In this document: piece by piece, positions 53,692 through 62,705 of the stretch | Layout of the letters: each line of letters opens with the position of its first letter | Position numbering within the stretch: position 1 is the first letter of the stretch | Source of the DNA: Pontibacter aquaedesilientis | GTDB taxonomy: Bacteria > Bacteroidota > Bacteroidia > Cytophagales > Hymenobacteraceae | Reading direction: 5' to 3' | Assembly: GCF_014773225.1 (NCBI RefSeq) | Contig: NZ_JACXAJ010000003.1 | Location: forward strand, 62,001 to 126,000 | DNA length: 64,000 nt | The notes under the pieces: model-generated | Seen by the model: the letters and a program-made list of their open reading frames with translations, nothing else | Databases searched by the model: none | Told to the model about the DNA's origin: nothing | Translations under genes and position numbers: made by a program

Positions 53692-53752
53692 CATGACGTG
53701 CTATACCTTTAACTTATGGACAGTGAGCACGTTATAGGTATAACACGTCATG
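53692..53752. repeat. 17-bp hairpin built on an inverted pair of the octamer
   Basis: CATGACGTGCTATACCT (53692-53708) pairs with AGGTATAACACGTCATG (53736-53752), with one G-T wobble, around a 27-nt loop. It lies 12 bases before the site-2 protease start. No T-run follows, so it is more likely a regulatory or repeat structure than a terminator. Confidence 0.7.
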
Positions 53753-53764
53753 TAGAGGCATCCT

Positions 53765-54844
53765 ATGAAATGGTCACTTAAACTGGGCAGAATAGCGGGC
53801 ATCAAGATACTGGTGCACTGGACTTTTGTTATCCTGCTGGGCTGGATTGTTTTCTCGGAAATGCAGCGGGGCTCTGATCTGTTTACCACCCTGCTTTCCT
53901 TGGCATTTGTGCTTACCATTTTCCTGTGTGTGGTGTTGCACGAGTTGGGCCATGCGCTCACCGCCAAGCGATTCGGAGTCAATACCAAAATGATCACCCT
54001 CCTGCCCATTGGCGGGGTGGCCAGCCTGGAGCGTATACCTGAAAACCCGAAACAGGAGCTGCTTATAGCCGTGGCCGGTCCTGCCGTGAACGTGGTGATT
54101 GCCCTGGTGCTCTGGATCGTGCTCCCTCCACTCCGCGATATTCCGGGTGAGGAGTTCTTCAGTCGCATTACTTTGGCCAACTTCTTTTATCTGCTTTTCT
54201 TCATCAACCTCATACTGGTAATCTTCAATGCCATACCTGCCTTTCCGATGGATGGCGGCAGGGTATTGCGGGCGCTGCTTGCCTTCAAGCTGGGCCGGGT
54301 ACGGGCGACTCAGATTGCGGCGAACCTCGGTCAGATGCTGGCGATCTTCTTTGTGTTCATCGGCTTTTTCTATAACCCCTTCCTTATCCTGATCGGCATA
54401 TTTGTTTTCTTTGGTGCCTGGTCCGAGAACATGCTCGTGCAGCACCTCGACTTTTTGCGTGGCCACCTGGTGCGAGAGGGCATGATGACCAACTTCGTGA
54501 CACTGACCCCCACCGAAACCGTGCGCGATGCCTTGAGCAAACTGCTTACCGGCTCGGAACATGATTTTGTCGTGGAGCAGGATGGCCAGGTAGTGGGCAC
54601 ACTCACGCGCATGCAACTTATCCAGGCTGTAAAGGAGGAGCAGGTAGAAAAACCGGTGGCGGAGATCATGACGCAGGAGGTAAAGGCTTTTAATGTGCAG
54701 GACAAGCTGGCCGAGGCCTATACCGAGCTGCAGAAAACGAAAGCGCCTCTTTTTCCGGTGCTGGACAACGGCCGCCTGGCTGGTGTCATCAATTCCGACA
54801 ACATCAACGAGTTTATCCTGATCAAGTCTGCTTTGGCGCATTAG
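53765..54844 (+). CDS. Site-2 protease family membrane metalloprotease with CBS domains
   Basis: The 359-residue protein cuts other proteins within the membrane, usually in regulated proteolysis of anti-sigma factors. It has four to six membrane helices. The zinc site is HELGHALTAKRFG (about residues 60-72), completed by NAIPAFPMDGGRVLRALL near residue 160. A pair of CBS domains follows (about residues 240-355: MMTNFVTLTPTETVRDALSKLL; AEIMTQEVKAFNVQDKLAEAY), likely binding an adenine nucleotide to modulate activity. No signal peptide is cleaved. A hairpin at 53692-53752 precedes the gene. Confidence 0.93.
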   Translation: MKWSLKLGRIAGIKILVHWTFVILLGWIVFSEMQRGSDLFTTLLSLAFVLTIFLCVVLHELGHALTAKRFGVNTKMITLLPIGGVASLERIPENPKQELLIAVAGPAVNVVIALVLWIVLPPLRDIPGEEFFSRITLANFFYLLFFINLILVIFNAIPAFPMDGGRVLRALLAFKLGRVRATQIAANLGQMLAIFFVFIGFFYNPFLILIGIFVFFGAWSENMLVQHLDFLRGHLVREGMMTNFVTLTPTETVRDALSKLLTGSEHDFVVEQDGQVVGTLTRMQLIQAVKEEQVEKPVAEIMTQEVKAFNVQDKLAEAYTELQKTKAPLFPVLDNGRLAGVINSDNINEFILIKSALAH

Positions 54845-55046
54845 TGCTGCGCCATATTAAAAATCTGAAGTTCAAACCTTACCAAGTCGCTACTTCTCCT
54901 AGGGCATAAGTCAAAGATCTTGCTGAAATTCCGGTTGATCGTGCGCTAACAGGCCGTACACCTTCTTACATTTTCCCCCGAATTGCAGCGATTCTTTTCT
55001 GTAGTAAAGCAAGCTATACCTGAAACTTCATGCTTTTTCTATAAAC

Positions 55047-55062
55047 TACGAAAAAAATCGTA
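55047..55062. promoter_or_regulatory. Putative BlaI operator 1
   Basis: The palindrome TACGA-N6-TCGTA (TACGAAAAAAATCGTA) lies 79 bases before the blaI start. Its partner at 55078 has the same half-sites. Dyads of this form match the TACA/TGTA-like sites bound by BlaI/MecI repressors. Confidence 0.6.
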
Positions 55063-55077
55063 TAAAACATTTCCTTT

Positions 55078-55093
55078 TACGAAAATATTCGTA
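55078..55093. promoter_or_regulatory. Putative BlaI operator 2
   Basis: TACGAAAATATTCGTA repeats the half-sites of operator 1. Centre-to-centre distance is 31 bp, about three helical turns, so two repressor dimers would sit on one face of the DNA. It ends 47 bases before the blaI start. Confidence 0.62.
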
Positions 55094-55140
55094 CATATTA
55101 GCAGCTGCAACTGCTTATACCTGTTAATCATCTATACAAC

Positions 55141-55530
55141 ATGACCTTAGACCCATCCCAAAAACCAACCGAGTCAGAGCTGGAGATCCTTCAGGTTCTC
55201 TGGCAGCATGGCCCCTGCACGGTGCGCTTTGTGCACGATGAGCTCAGCAAAACCAAGGATGCCGGCTATACCACTACACTAAAGCTAATGCAGATCATGG
55301 CCGAAAAAGGCATGCTATCGGCCGATAAAGCAAGCCGCTCGCACGTTTACATGCCCCTGCTGCAGGAAGAAGATACCCAACGCCGCCTACTGGACCGCTT
55401 TCTGGACACCACTTTCAGGGGTTCGGCCATGAAAATGGTGATGCAGGCTCTGGGGAACCACCAGGCCTCACAGGAGGAACTGGACGAGATACGCGACTTA
55501 TTAGATAAAATGAAAGGAGGCGACAAATGA
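55141..55530 (+). CDS. blaI: BlaI/MecI/CopY-type transcriptional repressor
   Basis: The 129-residue winged-helix repressor has the family start PTESELEILQVLWQHGPCTVRFVHDEL. The recognition helix follows (DAGYTTTLKLMQIMAEKGML), then a dimerisation tail (LDEIRDLLDKMKGGDK). Such repressors are cleaved or displaced when the paired M56 protease is activated. Its last four bases overlap the start of that gene (ATGA). Two palindromes upstream are the likely binding sites, so the pair would be self-regulated. Confidence 0.92.
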   Translation: MTLDPSQKPTESELEILQVLWQHGPCTVRFVHDELSKTKDAGYTTTLKLMQIMAEKGMLSADKASRSHVYMPLLQEEDTQRRLLDRFLDTTFRGSAMKMVMQALGNHQASQEELDEIRDLLDKMKGGDK

Positions 55531-57620
55531 ACTTCAGCACCGATTTCTTACCCGAAACCCTGACATCTGCCCTGGGCTGGGCTTTGCTCCACTCGCTGTG
55601 GCAAGGCGCCCTGACTGCCCTTGTACTGGCCCTGCTCCTGATCCTACTCAACCGGCACTCGGCCAAAGTGCGCTATACCGTCTCCCTGCTGGGACTGGCC
55701 ACTGTATTGGTTCTGTTTGTGTTTACGTTCGTCCGGGTTTATTCAAGCGAGGAGGTAGCGGCTTCATCTATTGGCTCAATGGTGGCCTATAGCACTCAGG
55801 TAAAGGAAACCGCTACAATGAGCACTCCGGCACTGCCCCGGTTTATTGATTCCGGCAAGGTATACTTTGAGACGCATCTGCCACTGCTGGTAAGCATTTG
55901 GCTACTGGGTCTGCTGGTGATGACGCTGCGCTTTCTGGGTGGGTTGGCTTATATCCAACGACTGCGAAACTACAGAACCCAGGCCCTCGGTGCCCATTGG
56001 CAGGAAACATTGGCACAGGTAAAGCAAAGTATGGGTGTGCGCCACGGCGTGCAGTTGGTGGAGTCGGCACTGGTGCAGGTACCAATGGCCATCGGTTACT
56101 TCAAACCGGTTATCCTGTTCCCGATCGGGGCCGTGACGGGACTCAGCCAGCGACAGGTGGAAGCGGTGCTGGCGCATGAACTGGCCCACGTGCTGCGCCA
56201 TGACTACCTGCTTAACATACTCCAACAAATCGTAGAAACCGTTTTCTTCTTTCATCCGGCCGTTTGGTGGATGTCGGGGGTGGTGCGCATCGAGCGCGAG
56301 CACTGCTGCGACGACCTGGCTGTGAAAGCCTGCGGCGACAGCGTAACGTATGCCCGCGCCCTGGCCCAGCTGGAGACGCTCCGCATGCCGGCCACTCCGG
56401 CTTATGCACTTGCCCTGACCGGCAACAAGGGCTCTTTGCTCAGCCGTGTGAAACGACTGGTGAGCGCCGCCGACCTGCGTCCTTCTTTTGGAGAAGGCTT
56501 TGTGGCAGCCTTGGTAGTGGTTGGTGGCTTTATGCTACTCTCCTTTGGCGCCTGGGCCGGTATGAAGAAGGAGCCTCAACCCGAAGAGACCTATACCTTC
56601 GTCACGAAGGAGGAGCATGTGCTGCCGGTAGCCCTGGAGTTGCCGGAACCTGAAGAAGAGTCGTCTGTGGCCACCACCCTGACCATACAGGACTCGTCCG
56701 GAAAAACCTCCGATATCATCATGATCAAGAACAAAAAGGGGAAAGTGACGGAACTGTACGTCAATGGCAAACGCATCCCTAAAAAGGACATCCCTGAGTT
56801 TCAGGAACTGATAGAGCAGCGCCTGCAGGCGACCAAACGTGCGCCACGCATGAAGAAGGCCGAGCGTGTGCAGGTCATCAAGGAAACGGAAGAAGCCTTG
56901 GCAGATGTGCGCCGCAAAGAGCGGTCTTACCATTATACCTATACCTTCACTGGTCCCGACAGCCTGGGATTTGAGGTGCCTGCCCCACCAATTCCGCCTG
57001 CGCCGCCAGCCCCCGCCGTGCCAAGTGTAGCGCCGAGAGCGGGTATGCCTCCCATGCCTGCATTGCCTCCTATTCCACCGATGCCGCCTCTCACCTTCGG
57101 GGAGGAAAACTCCAAGGAGCGGAGAGAGGCCCAGGAACGCCACAAGCGGATGATGAAAAAATACGAACAAGACATGGCACGGTATACTGAGCAGATAGAA
57201 AAACATGTTAAAGAAGTGGAAAGCCGTGCCCACATGCAAGCCGAGGCATCTTCCGGCAAATCCCGCGAAACCGATATGCGACGATACCAGGAAGAATCAC
57301 TGAAATGGCACGTAGCAAACATGAAGCGACACGAAGCCAACATGCGCCGCCATGAGGCGAACATGAGAAGCCACGAAGAGCGCACGGAAATTCTGGAACA
57401 GGTAAGGCAGGAGATGATAAAGGACGGCCTGCTGAAGGAGGGAGAGCAAGTGACGGATTTCAAAATCAACCAGGAAGGACTCTACATCCATGGCCAGAAG
57501 CAGTCGCAGGCGCTGCACAGCAAGTACCGCAACCTCATGAAAACCAGGGAAGGTAAGCCCTTTGACCTGACATATAAGCGGGACGGCAAAAAAGTGCAGA
57601 TACAGTCTACGCAGCAGTAA
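55527..57620 (+). CDS. M56 (BlaR1-type) membrane metallopeptidase with atypical C-terminal region
   Basis: The 697-residue protein has membrane helices near residues 30-45, 52-70, 112-132 and 327-345. The M56 zinc site is HELAHVLRHDYLL with His217, and HCCDDLAVKAC gives the downstream Glu/Asp region. In classical BlaR1 the C-terminus is a penicillin-sensor domain. Here the extracytoplasmic part instead has a short IKNKKGKVTELYVNGKRIPKKDIPEF domain, a Pro-rich linker (APPIPPAPPAPAVPSVAP), and a long charged helix with repeats (NMKRHEANMRRHEANMRSHEE). What it senses is unknown. It shares a start/stop overlap with blaI. Confidence 0.9.
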   Translation: MNFSTDFLPETLTSALGWALLHSLWQGALTALVLALLLILLNRHSAKVRYTVSLLGLATVLVLFVFTFVRVYSSEEVAASSIGSMVAYSTQVKETATMSTPALPRFIDSGKVYFETHLPLLVSIWLLGLLVMTLRFLGGLAYIQRLRNYRTQALGAHWQETLAQVKQSMGVRHGVQLVESALVQVPMAIGYFKPVILFPIGAVTGLSQRQVEAVLAHELAHVLRHDYLLNILQQIVETVFFFHPAVWWMSGVVRIEREHCCDDLAVKACGDSVTYARALAQLETLRMPATPAYALALTGNKGSLLSRVKRLVSAADLRPSFGEGFVAALVVVGGFMLLSFGAWAGMKKEPQPEETYTFVTKEEHVLPVALELPEPEEESSVATTLTIQDSSGKTSDIIMIKNKKGKVTELYVNGKRIPKKDIPEFQELIEQRLQATKRAPRMKKAERVQVIKETEEALADVRRKERSYHYTYTFTGPDSLGFEVPAPPIPPAPPAPAVPSVAPRAGMPPMPALPPIPPMPPLTFGEENSKERREAQERHKRMMKKYEQDMARYTEQIEKHVKEVESRAHMQAEASSGKSRETDMRRYQEESLKWHVANMKRHEANMRRHEANMRSHEERTEILEQVRQEMIKDGLLKEGEQVTDFKINQEGLYIHGQKQSQALHSKYRNLMKTREGKPFDLTYKRDGKKVQIQSTQQ

Positions 57621-57640
57621 CAGCTATCTATTTGCTCCCG

Positions 57641-57676
57641 AAGCCCTTGCCTGTATCAGGTAAGGGCTTTTTTTAT
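57641..57676 (+). terminator. Terminator after the BlaI/M56 operon
   Basis: AAGCCCTTGCCT pairs with AGGTAAGGGCTT with one wobble, loop GTATC, followed by TTTTTT. Confidence 0.8.
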
Positions 57677-57799
57677 TATATTTGGAATTAAACTAAACAT
57701 ACCCGTGGATGTTCTTTTTCGTAAGAAGACGAAATACACGTTTCCAGACTTGGCACCGTACTAAATAGCAACAGAAAAATTGTCAACCCGCACCATTCT

Positions 57800-59956
57800 A
57801 TGACCATTTCATTTTACACACCCATCAGCTACGGGTCTTCAAGGGTCGCAGCTATACTAGCCTTATTGTTTTCGGTACTTATTCTGCCCGCATTCGCCTC
57901 CGAAGGCCTGCACATGTCGCCGATATCGCTGGAGGAACGCACCAAGGCCGCTGAGATCATAGTGGAGGGCGAGGTTGTGGCCCAGCGCTCTTTTTGGGAC
58001 GCCCGCCAGGAGAACATCTACACAGCCTATACCGTCCGGTTATTCAAACTGTTTAAGGGCGAATTGCGCGAAAAACAACTCGAAGTGATCACAGAGGGAG
58101 GCTCTGTCGGACTAACCAGGCACGAGGTATCCTCGGCACTGAAGCTTTACAAGGGTCAGCAGGGCTTGTTTTTCCTGACCAAAGGCTCCCAGGCAGGTAT
58201 AGCTTCCAGCACGAACCTTCCGGTGATGACGCCCTATGCCAGCCGCCAAGGGTTTGTAGGATATGACACAAAGAGCGCAACAGCCACTGATCCTTTTAAT
58301 GCCTACGAATCTGTGCAGGAACTCTACCGCACCGTGACTACCCGTACGGGCCGCAACTTCACAACCATCGTTGAAAACGAACAGCTGGACTCCGGCATAC
58401 TGAAACAAAGCCAGCGGCGGCAGGCAACCGAGGCGACGCAGGCCCCTGTTGTCACCACCATTTCGCCTACCATAACGAGTGCCGGCACCAATGCCATCCT
58501 CACTATTAATGGCACTAACTTCGGCAGTTCGCGGGGCAATGGCTTTGTGGAGTTTCGAAACGCCGATGACGGGGGCAAGACGTTGGTAAAGCCATACGCT
58601 ACGGACTACATTTCCTGGACCAACTCACAGATCCGGGTAAGGGTACCATCCGCCACGCCTACTGGAGGCACGGCAGGCACAGGCCCGGTTAAGGTGACGG
58701 CCAACGACGGCACGTCCGCATCCAGTATCGGGACGCTCACCATTGAATTTGCCTACTCCAACGTAGTGGCGCAGGGAGGCAAAACCCCCGTGCAACCTCT
58801 GTTGATAGACGCCAACAGGAGCGGAGGCTATACCTTGCAGTTCGCTCCCAGCATGCAAAGCAGGTCAGCTGCCCAGGAAGGCTTCCGGCGAGCGTTGAAC
58901 AGCTGGGTATGCACTACTAACGTCAACTGGACGATTGGCACGCCTACCACAACCGAAACGATCTCGGATGATGGCAGAAGCGTTATCCGGTTCGCGCCAA
59001 GCTCCGATACAGGGCAGGGCGTGTTGGCACGCACCATCAGCCGTTACAGAGGCTGCGCAACGGCTGGCGACACGGTGTTCTGGCTCACGGAATTCGACAT
59101 GGAGATCAACAACAGCATTAACTGGCAGTATGGCCCCGGCAGTCCGGGCCCAAGCCAATTCGATTTTCAGACGGTAATCCTGCATGAACTAGGCCATGCG
59201 CACCAACTCGGGCACGTTATCCTGGAGAATGCCATTATGCACTATGCGATCGAGTCGCGCAGAATCATCCGTGACCTGGGCGCTGCCGATCTCAGAGGGG
59301 CGAACCTGATCATGGCCCGCAGCCTTAACCCGCCTGCCTGCGGTGGCCGATCCCCGATCGTGCCCAAGCTGGATGGGGACTGTAACTTGGCACCCGAGGT
59401 GTTTACCTTCGATGCCACCTTCGGGACTACTGGTGTTGTGAACGTAGTCTGGACCACCAACACGGAGTCGAATGTGGACTCCTATGTAGTGCAGCGCAGC
59501 CAAAACGGACAGAATTGGGAAGATATCGGGCAAGTAAGCGCCACCGGACCCGGCCAATACACCTTTACGGACAGAAGCCCATTGCCACGCAGGAGCTATT
59601 ATCGCATAAAGGTTGTGTATAAAAACAGAACCGAGTCTTTTTCGGCCAGAGTACAGGTGCTCAACCCCGAGGACTTGCGTACCTTCAAGGTATACCCTAA
59701 CCCGATCGGCCTGAATGCCAACGCAAACGGCACGCCTAGCGAAGTGCTGCAGATCGAATACCTGGTAAGGGCCAACTCGAAACTCAATCTGCAACTCTAC
59801 GACATACAAGGCAAGCTGATTTTTGAAACCGAAGCCACCGTCTCAGACGGTACAGACATTGTGGAAATCAATGTTTCCAGTTTGGCGGCCGGCACTTATC
59901 TGCTCCGCTGGAGCGAAGGCAGCAACAGCGGGTCAACTAAAGTGGTGAAGCTATAA
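57800..59956 (+). CDS. T9SS-exported metzincin-like metalloprotease with IPT and fibronectin-like domains
   Basis: The 718-residue protein has a signal peptide (about residues 15-32). An IPT/TIG domain follows (VVTTISPTITSAGTNAILTINGTNFGSSRG, about residues 213-315). The protease region has VILHELGHAHQLGHVI with His462, the HExxHxxxxxH zinc site of metzincins (here HELGHAHQLGH), and shows matrixin-like spacing. A fibronectin-type domain follows (NVVWTTNTESNVDSYVVQRSQNG). It ends in a type A sorting domain (FKVYPNPIG, GTYLLRWSEGSNSGSTKVVKL). It should leave the cell through the T9SS whose core genes are at 5566-11187. Its target substrate is unknown. Confidence 0.9.
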   Translation: MTISFYTPISYGSSRVAAILALLFSVLILPAFASEGLHMSPISLEERTKAAEIIVEGEVVAQRSFWDARQENIYTAYTVRLFKLFKGELREKQLEVITEGGSVGLTRHEVSSALKLYKGQQGLFFLTKGSQAGIASSTNLPVMTPYASRQGFVGYDTKSATATDPFNAYESVQELYRTVTTRTGRNFTTIVENEQLDSGILKQSQRRQATEATQAPVVTTISPTITSAGTNAILTINGTNFGSSRGNGFVEFRNADDGGKTLVKPYATDYISWTNSQIRVRVPSATPTGGTAGTGPVKVTANDGTSASSIGTLTIEFAYSNVVAQGGKTPVQPLLIDANRSGGYTLQFAPSMQSRSAAQEGFRRALNSWVCTTNVNWTIGTPTTTETISDDGRSVIRFAPSSDTGQGVLARTISRYRGCATAGDTVFWLTEFDMEINNSINWQYGPGSPGPSQFDFQTVILHELGHAHQLGHVILENAIMHYAIESRRIIRDLGAADLRGANLIMARSLNPPACGGRSPIVPKLDGDCNLAPEVFTFDATFGTTGVVNVVWTTNTESNVDSYVVQRSQNGQNWEDIGQVSATGPGQYTFTDRSPLPRRSYYRIKVVYKNRTESFSARVQVLNPEDLRTFKVYPNPIGLNANANGTPSEVLQIEYLVRANSKLNLQLYDIQGKLIFETEATVSDGTDIVEINVSSLAAGTYLLRWSEGSNSGSTKVVKL

Positions 59957-59967
59957 GCATAGCAACA

Positions 59968-60000
59968 AAAAGGGGGAGGCTACTACAGCCTCCCCCTTTT
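59968..60000. terminator. Bidirectional terminator between the metalloprotease and hsp20
   Basis: AAAAGGGGGAGGCT (59968-59981) pairs perfectly with AGCCTCCCCCTTTT (59987-60000), loop ACTAC. The A and T runs serve both convergent genes. Confidence 0.88.
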
Positions 60001-60019
60001 GCTTTACGGATGTGTTTAC

Positions 60020-60487
60020 TCAATCAATATTCACACGTTTACGATTATTACCAGACTCTTCTCGTTTCGGCACGCTGATCTTCAGAACGCCTTCTTCGTA
60101 GCGGGCCTTTATCTCCTCTGCGTTAACCGCATCGGGCAACCGGAAAGATCGGCTGAAGGAACTGTAGTTATACTCCCGCCGGGTAAAATTTTCCTCCACC
60201 TGGCTATTGTCCTCTTCCTTCTGGCTGCTGATCGTCAGCATGCCCTCATCCACATCAATATTAAAGTCCTCTTTGGTCATACCTGGGGCAGCCAACTCAA
60301 TCGTGTATTCCTTTTCACTTTCGCGGATGTTGGTGGCCGGCATGTTGCGCATCAGCTGCCGCCCGATCTGGGCTGGCATTCGGAACAGGTCATTCTCAAA
60401 AAACCGATCTACATCACTGAAAAAATCTGTGAAAAAAGATTTTGGGGCAAGACTCTCGCCCCCTCGCTCCCTTCTCATTGGCTTCAT
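60020..60487 (-). CDS. Hsp20/alpha-crystallin small heat-shock protein
   Basis: The 155-residue holdase prevents aggregation of unfolded proteins. The N-terminal arm (FFTDFFSDVDRFFENDLFRM) is followed by an alpha-crystallin domain (IRESEKEYTIELAAPGMTKEDFNIDVDEGMLTIS, then SSFSRSFRLPDAVNAEEIKARYEEGVLKISVPK). A C-terminal tail carries Asn/Arg residues instead of the usual IxI motif. Length is typical. It is monocistronic. Confidence 0.93.
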   Translation of the reverse strand: MKPMRRERGGESLAPKSFFTDFFSDVDRFFENDLFRMPAQIGRQLMRNMPATNIRESEKEYTIELAAPGMTKEDFNIDVDEGMLTISSQKEEDNSQVEENFTRREYNYSSFSRSFRLPDAVNAEEIKARYEEGVLKISVPKREESGNNRKRVNID

Positions 60488-61103
60488 CGTATTACCTCCT
60501 TCTAGTTATGGTTAAACATCAATCAAAGCAGTGCTAAGCACCCCTTCTAATTTTTACGACTTGAATTCTTTATAGTTTAACCATGAATATGATAATGCAA
60601 ACAAAAAAGACAGGTATAAGCTGATGCAGCCTATACCTGTCTTCTGGTACTCATTTGTTTTCATTTGGGCTCGGCCTTAGCTTTCAGATGCTGTGGGCTA
60701 ATGGCTAAGCAAGGTATAATGGATCGGTTTCAAAATGTTTTCAGAGCTCGGAAAGCGCACGAAAGTTTACATAGCTTGGTAAGGGTCAGGTGTAATAATA
60801 CAAATGTTGTGAAACATTACTTGATGAACAAGGATAGTTTGCTATTCGAAGTAACTTATATTTAAACAACAAACACTATAAATATATTTTCACAGATTAT
60901 CATAAAAGTATTGTTACGCGCGATTTTATTAAATCGAAATCCAACAAAAGTCACATCGTTTAGACAAAAATAACAGCACGGCAGCGACTGCCCTTGTCAA
61001 AAGCACAAAATGACCGGTTGGAGGGTAGCATTATTATAGCAGGAACTCTATCTTTGGAAGACGAAGCCCGGCTTTTCATGATTGACCAATACCTATACCT
61101 GAC
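60488..61103. other. Intergenic region between divergent hsp20 and dgt
   Basis: These 616 bases hold no gene I can support; a + frame at 60665-60865 shows no family feature. A 12-bp hairpin of AGGTATA-type octamers lies at 60607-60643. The rest is AT-rich. Further single AGGTATA-type sites occur near 60712 and 61092. Confidence 0.5.
60607..60643 (-). terminator. Octamer hairpin with T-run on the minus strand
   Basis: AAGACAGGTATA (60607-60618) pairs perfectly with TATACCTGTCTT (60632-60643). On the minus strand it is followed by TTTTTTG. No minus-strand gene ends just to its right, so it is an orphan unless a small RNA is present. Confidence 0.5.
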
Positions 61104-62477
61104 ATGCCACAAAACACTACCTCCTGGAGTCGCCTGATCTCTAAAAAACGCTTTGAAACAAACGACAGCAGGTATAGCTCTGACGAATCGGTGCGTGGGG
61201 AGTTTCAGCGCGACTACGACCGCATTGTGTTTTCCTCGGCCTTTCGCCGTCTGCAGAACAAAACCCAGGTAATGCCTATGCCCGAGAGCGATTTTGTGCA
61301 TACACGCCTCACCCACAGCCTGGAGGCGTCGGTGGTGGGTCGCTCGCTGGGCCGGATCGTCGGCAAAAGCATCCTGGAACGGCACCCGGAGCTTACCGGC
61401 GAGAAGAATATTCAGGAGGCAGACTTTGGCGATATTGTGGCGGCCGCCTGCCTGGCACACGACATAGGCAACCCGCCGTTCGGCCATTCAGGTGAAGATG
61501 CCATCTCTGCTTATTTCCAGAGTGAAGGGGCGCAGCCGTTTCTGAATAACCTGACGGACACCCAACTGGCAGATCTGCACCGTTTCGAAGGCAACGCCGC
61601 CGGTTTCCGGGTGCTTACCTATACCTATCCGGCGCATTGCAACCTACCCGGCGGCCTTAGCCTGACTTATACCACGTTGGCCACCTTTACCAAGTACCCC
61701 AAAGAATCGCTGCCGGTGATAGCGGGCACCAGAAATACAAGCGAGAAAAAGTACGGCTTCTTCCAAACCGAAAAGGCCTGGTTTAATACCATTGCGCAGG
61801 AACTTGGCTTGTTGAAAAAAGCGAACGGCGGAGAAGTGTTTTATAACCGCCACCCGTTGGCGTTTCTGGTGGAGGCGGCCGACGACATATGCTACCGCAT
61901 CATCGACTTTGAGGACGGCCTGAAACTTGGGCTGGTTCCGCATCAGCAAGGTATAGCACTTTTGCGCCAGATTCTGGGCGACGCCCCAGACCGTGTGTCC
62001 AGCCTGACGTTCTATGACTGGCGCGAGGAGATCGGCTACCTTAGGGCCCGCATCATCGGCAAGCTCATCAACGAAACCGCCCAGATCTTCCTGCAACACG
62101 AGCAGGACATCCTGGCCGGCACCTACGACAAGCCACTGGTAAACGAACTCTCCTGCAAATCGGTGCTGGACGAGATCAAAAGCCTGTCCATTGAGCTCAT
62201 TTACCGTAACAAGCCAGTTTTGGAGATTGAAGCAGCCGGGTTTGAAGTACTCGGAGGCCTGTTGGATGCCTGCATGAAAGCCGCCTTCCTGCCTCAGTCG
62301 AAGCACCACCGCAAAATAGCCGACCTGATACCGCCGCAGTTTCTCAAATTGCCCGAAAGCGCCTCCGACTACGAGCGCATCATCCACATCACCGATTATG
62401 TGACCAGCCTCACCGACCAGGCCGCACTCGGGCTGTACCGGAAGATAAAAGGAATTGAGTTGCCGCGGATGTATTGA
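61104..62477 (+). CDS. dgt: Deoxyguanosinetriphosphate triphosphohydrolase family protein
   Basis: The 457-residue HD-domain enzyme splits dGTP (or other dNTPs) into nucleoside and triphosphate. The HD metal site appears in RLTHSLEASVVGRSLGRIVG and LAHDIGNPPFGHSGEDAI, with further His/Asp in VEAADDICYRIIDFEDGLKLG. The start RYSSDESVRGEFQRDYDRIVFSSAFRRLQNKTQV fits the long bacterial Dgt type. Length is normal. It has an octamer CTATACCT 6 bases before the ATG. Confidence 0.93.
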   Translation: MPQNTTSWSRLISKKRFETNDSRYSSDESVRGEFQRDYDRIVFSSAFRRLQNKTQVMPMPESDFVHTRLTHSLEASVVGRSLGRIVGKSILERHPELTGEKNIQEADFGDIVAAACLAHDIGNPPFGHSGEDAISAYFQSEGAQPFLNNLTDTQLADLHRFEGNAAGFRVLTYTYPAHCNLPGGLSLTYTTLATFTKYPKESLPVIAGTRNTSEKKYGFFQTEKAWFNTIAQELGLLKKANGGEVFYNRHPLAFLVEAADDICYRIIDFEDGLKLGLVPHQQGIALLRQILGDAPDRVSSLTFYDWREEIGYLRARIIGKLINETAQIFLQHEQDILAGTYDKPLVNELSCKSVLDEIKSLSIELIYRNKPVLEIEAAGFEVLGGLLDACMKAAFLPQSKHHRKIADLIPPQFLKLPESASDYERIIHITDYVTSLTDQAALGLYRKIKGIELPRMY

Positions 62478-62705
62478 TTGGCAGGTATACTCATTCCATA
62501 CCTTGCAGCTATACCTGAGCCACGTGCAAGGGCCGACTTTTTTGTCTATAGAATCGGCAGGTTCATATAGGAACGTGCTAGGTTTGTAGATTAAGCCCGT
62601 TTTTTCAACTCCCTGTGGAAAACCCCTCCAAGTTTTAGATTAATTTTATAGTTTCTATAACACAAGTCGTGTCATAGGGCATTCTTATTTCTAAACCTTT
62701 ATTTT

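Noticed and set aside
60665..60865. A 66-aa + frame in the hsp20-dgt spacer
   Set aside because: No recognisable start context, no domain and AT-rich composition unlike neighbouring genes; kept only as a note.
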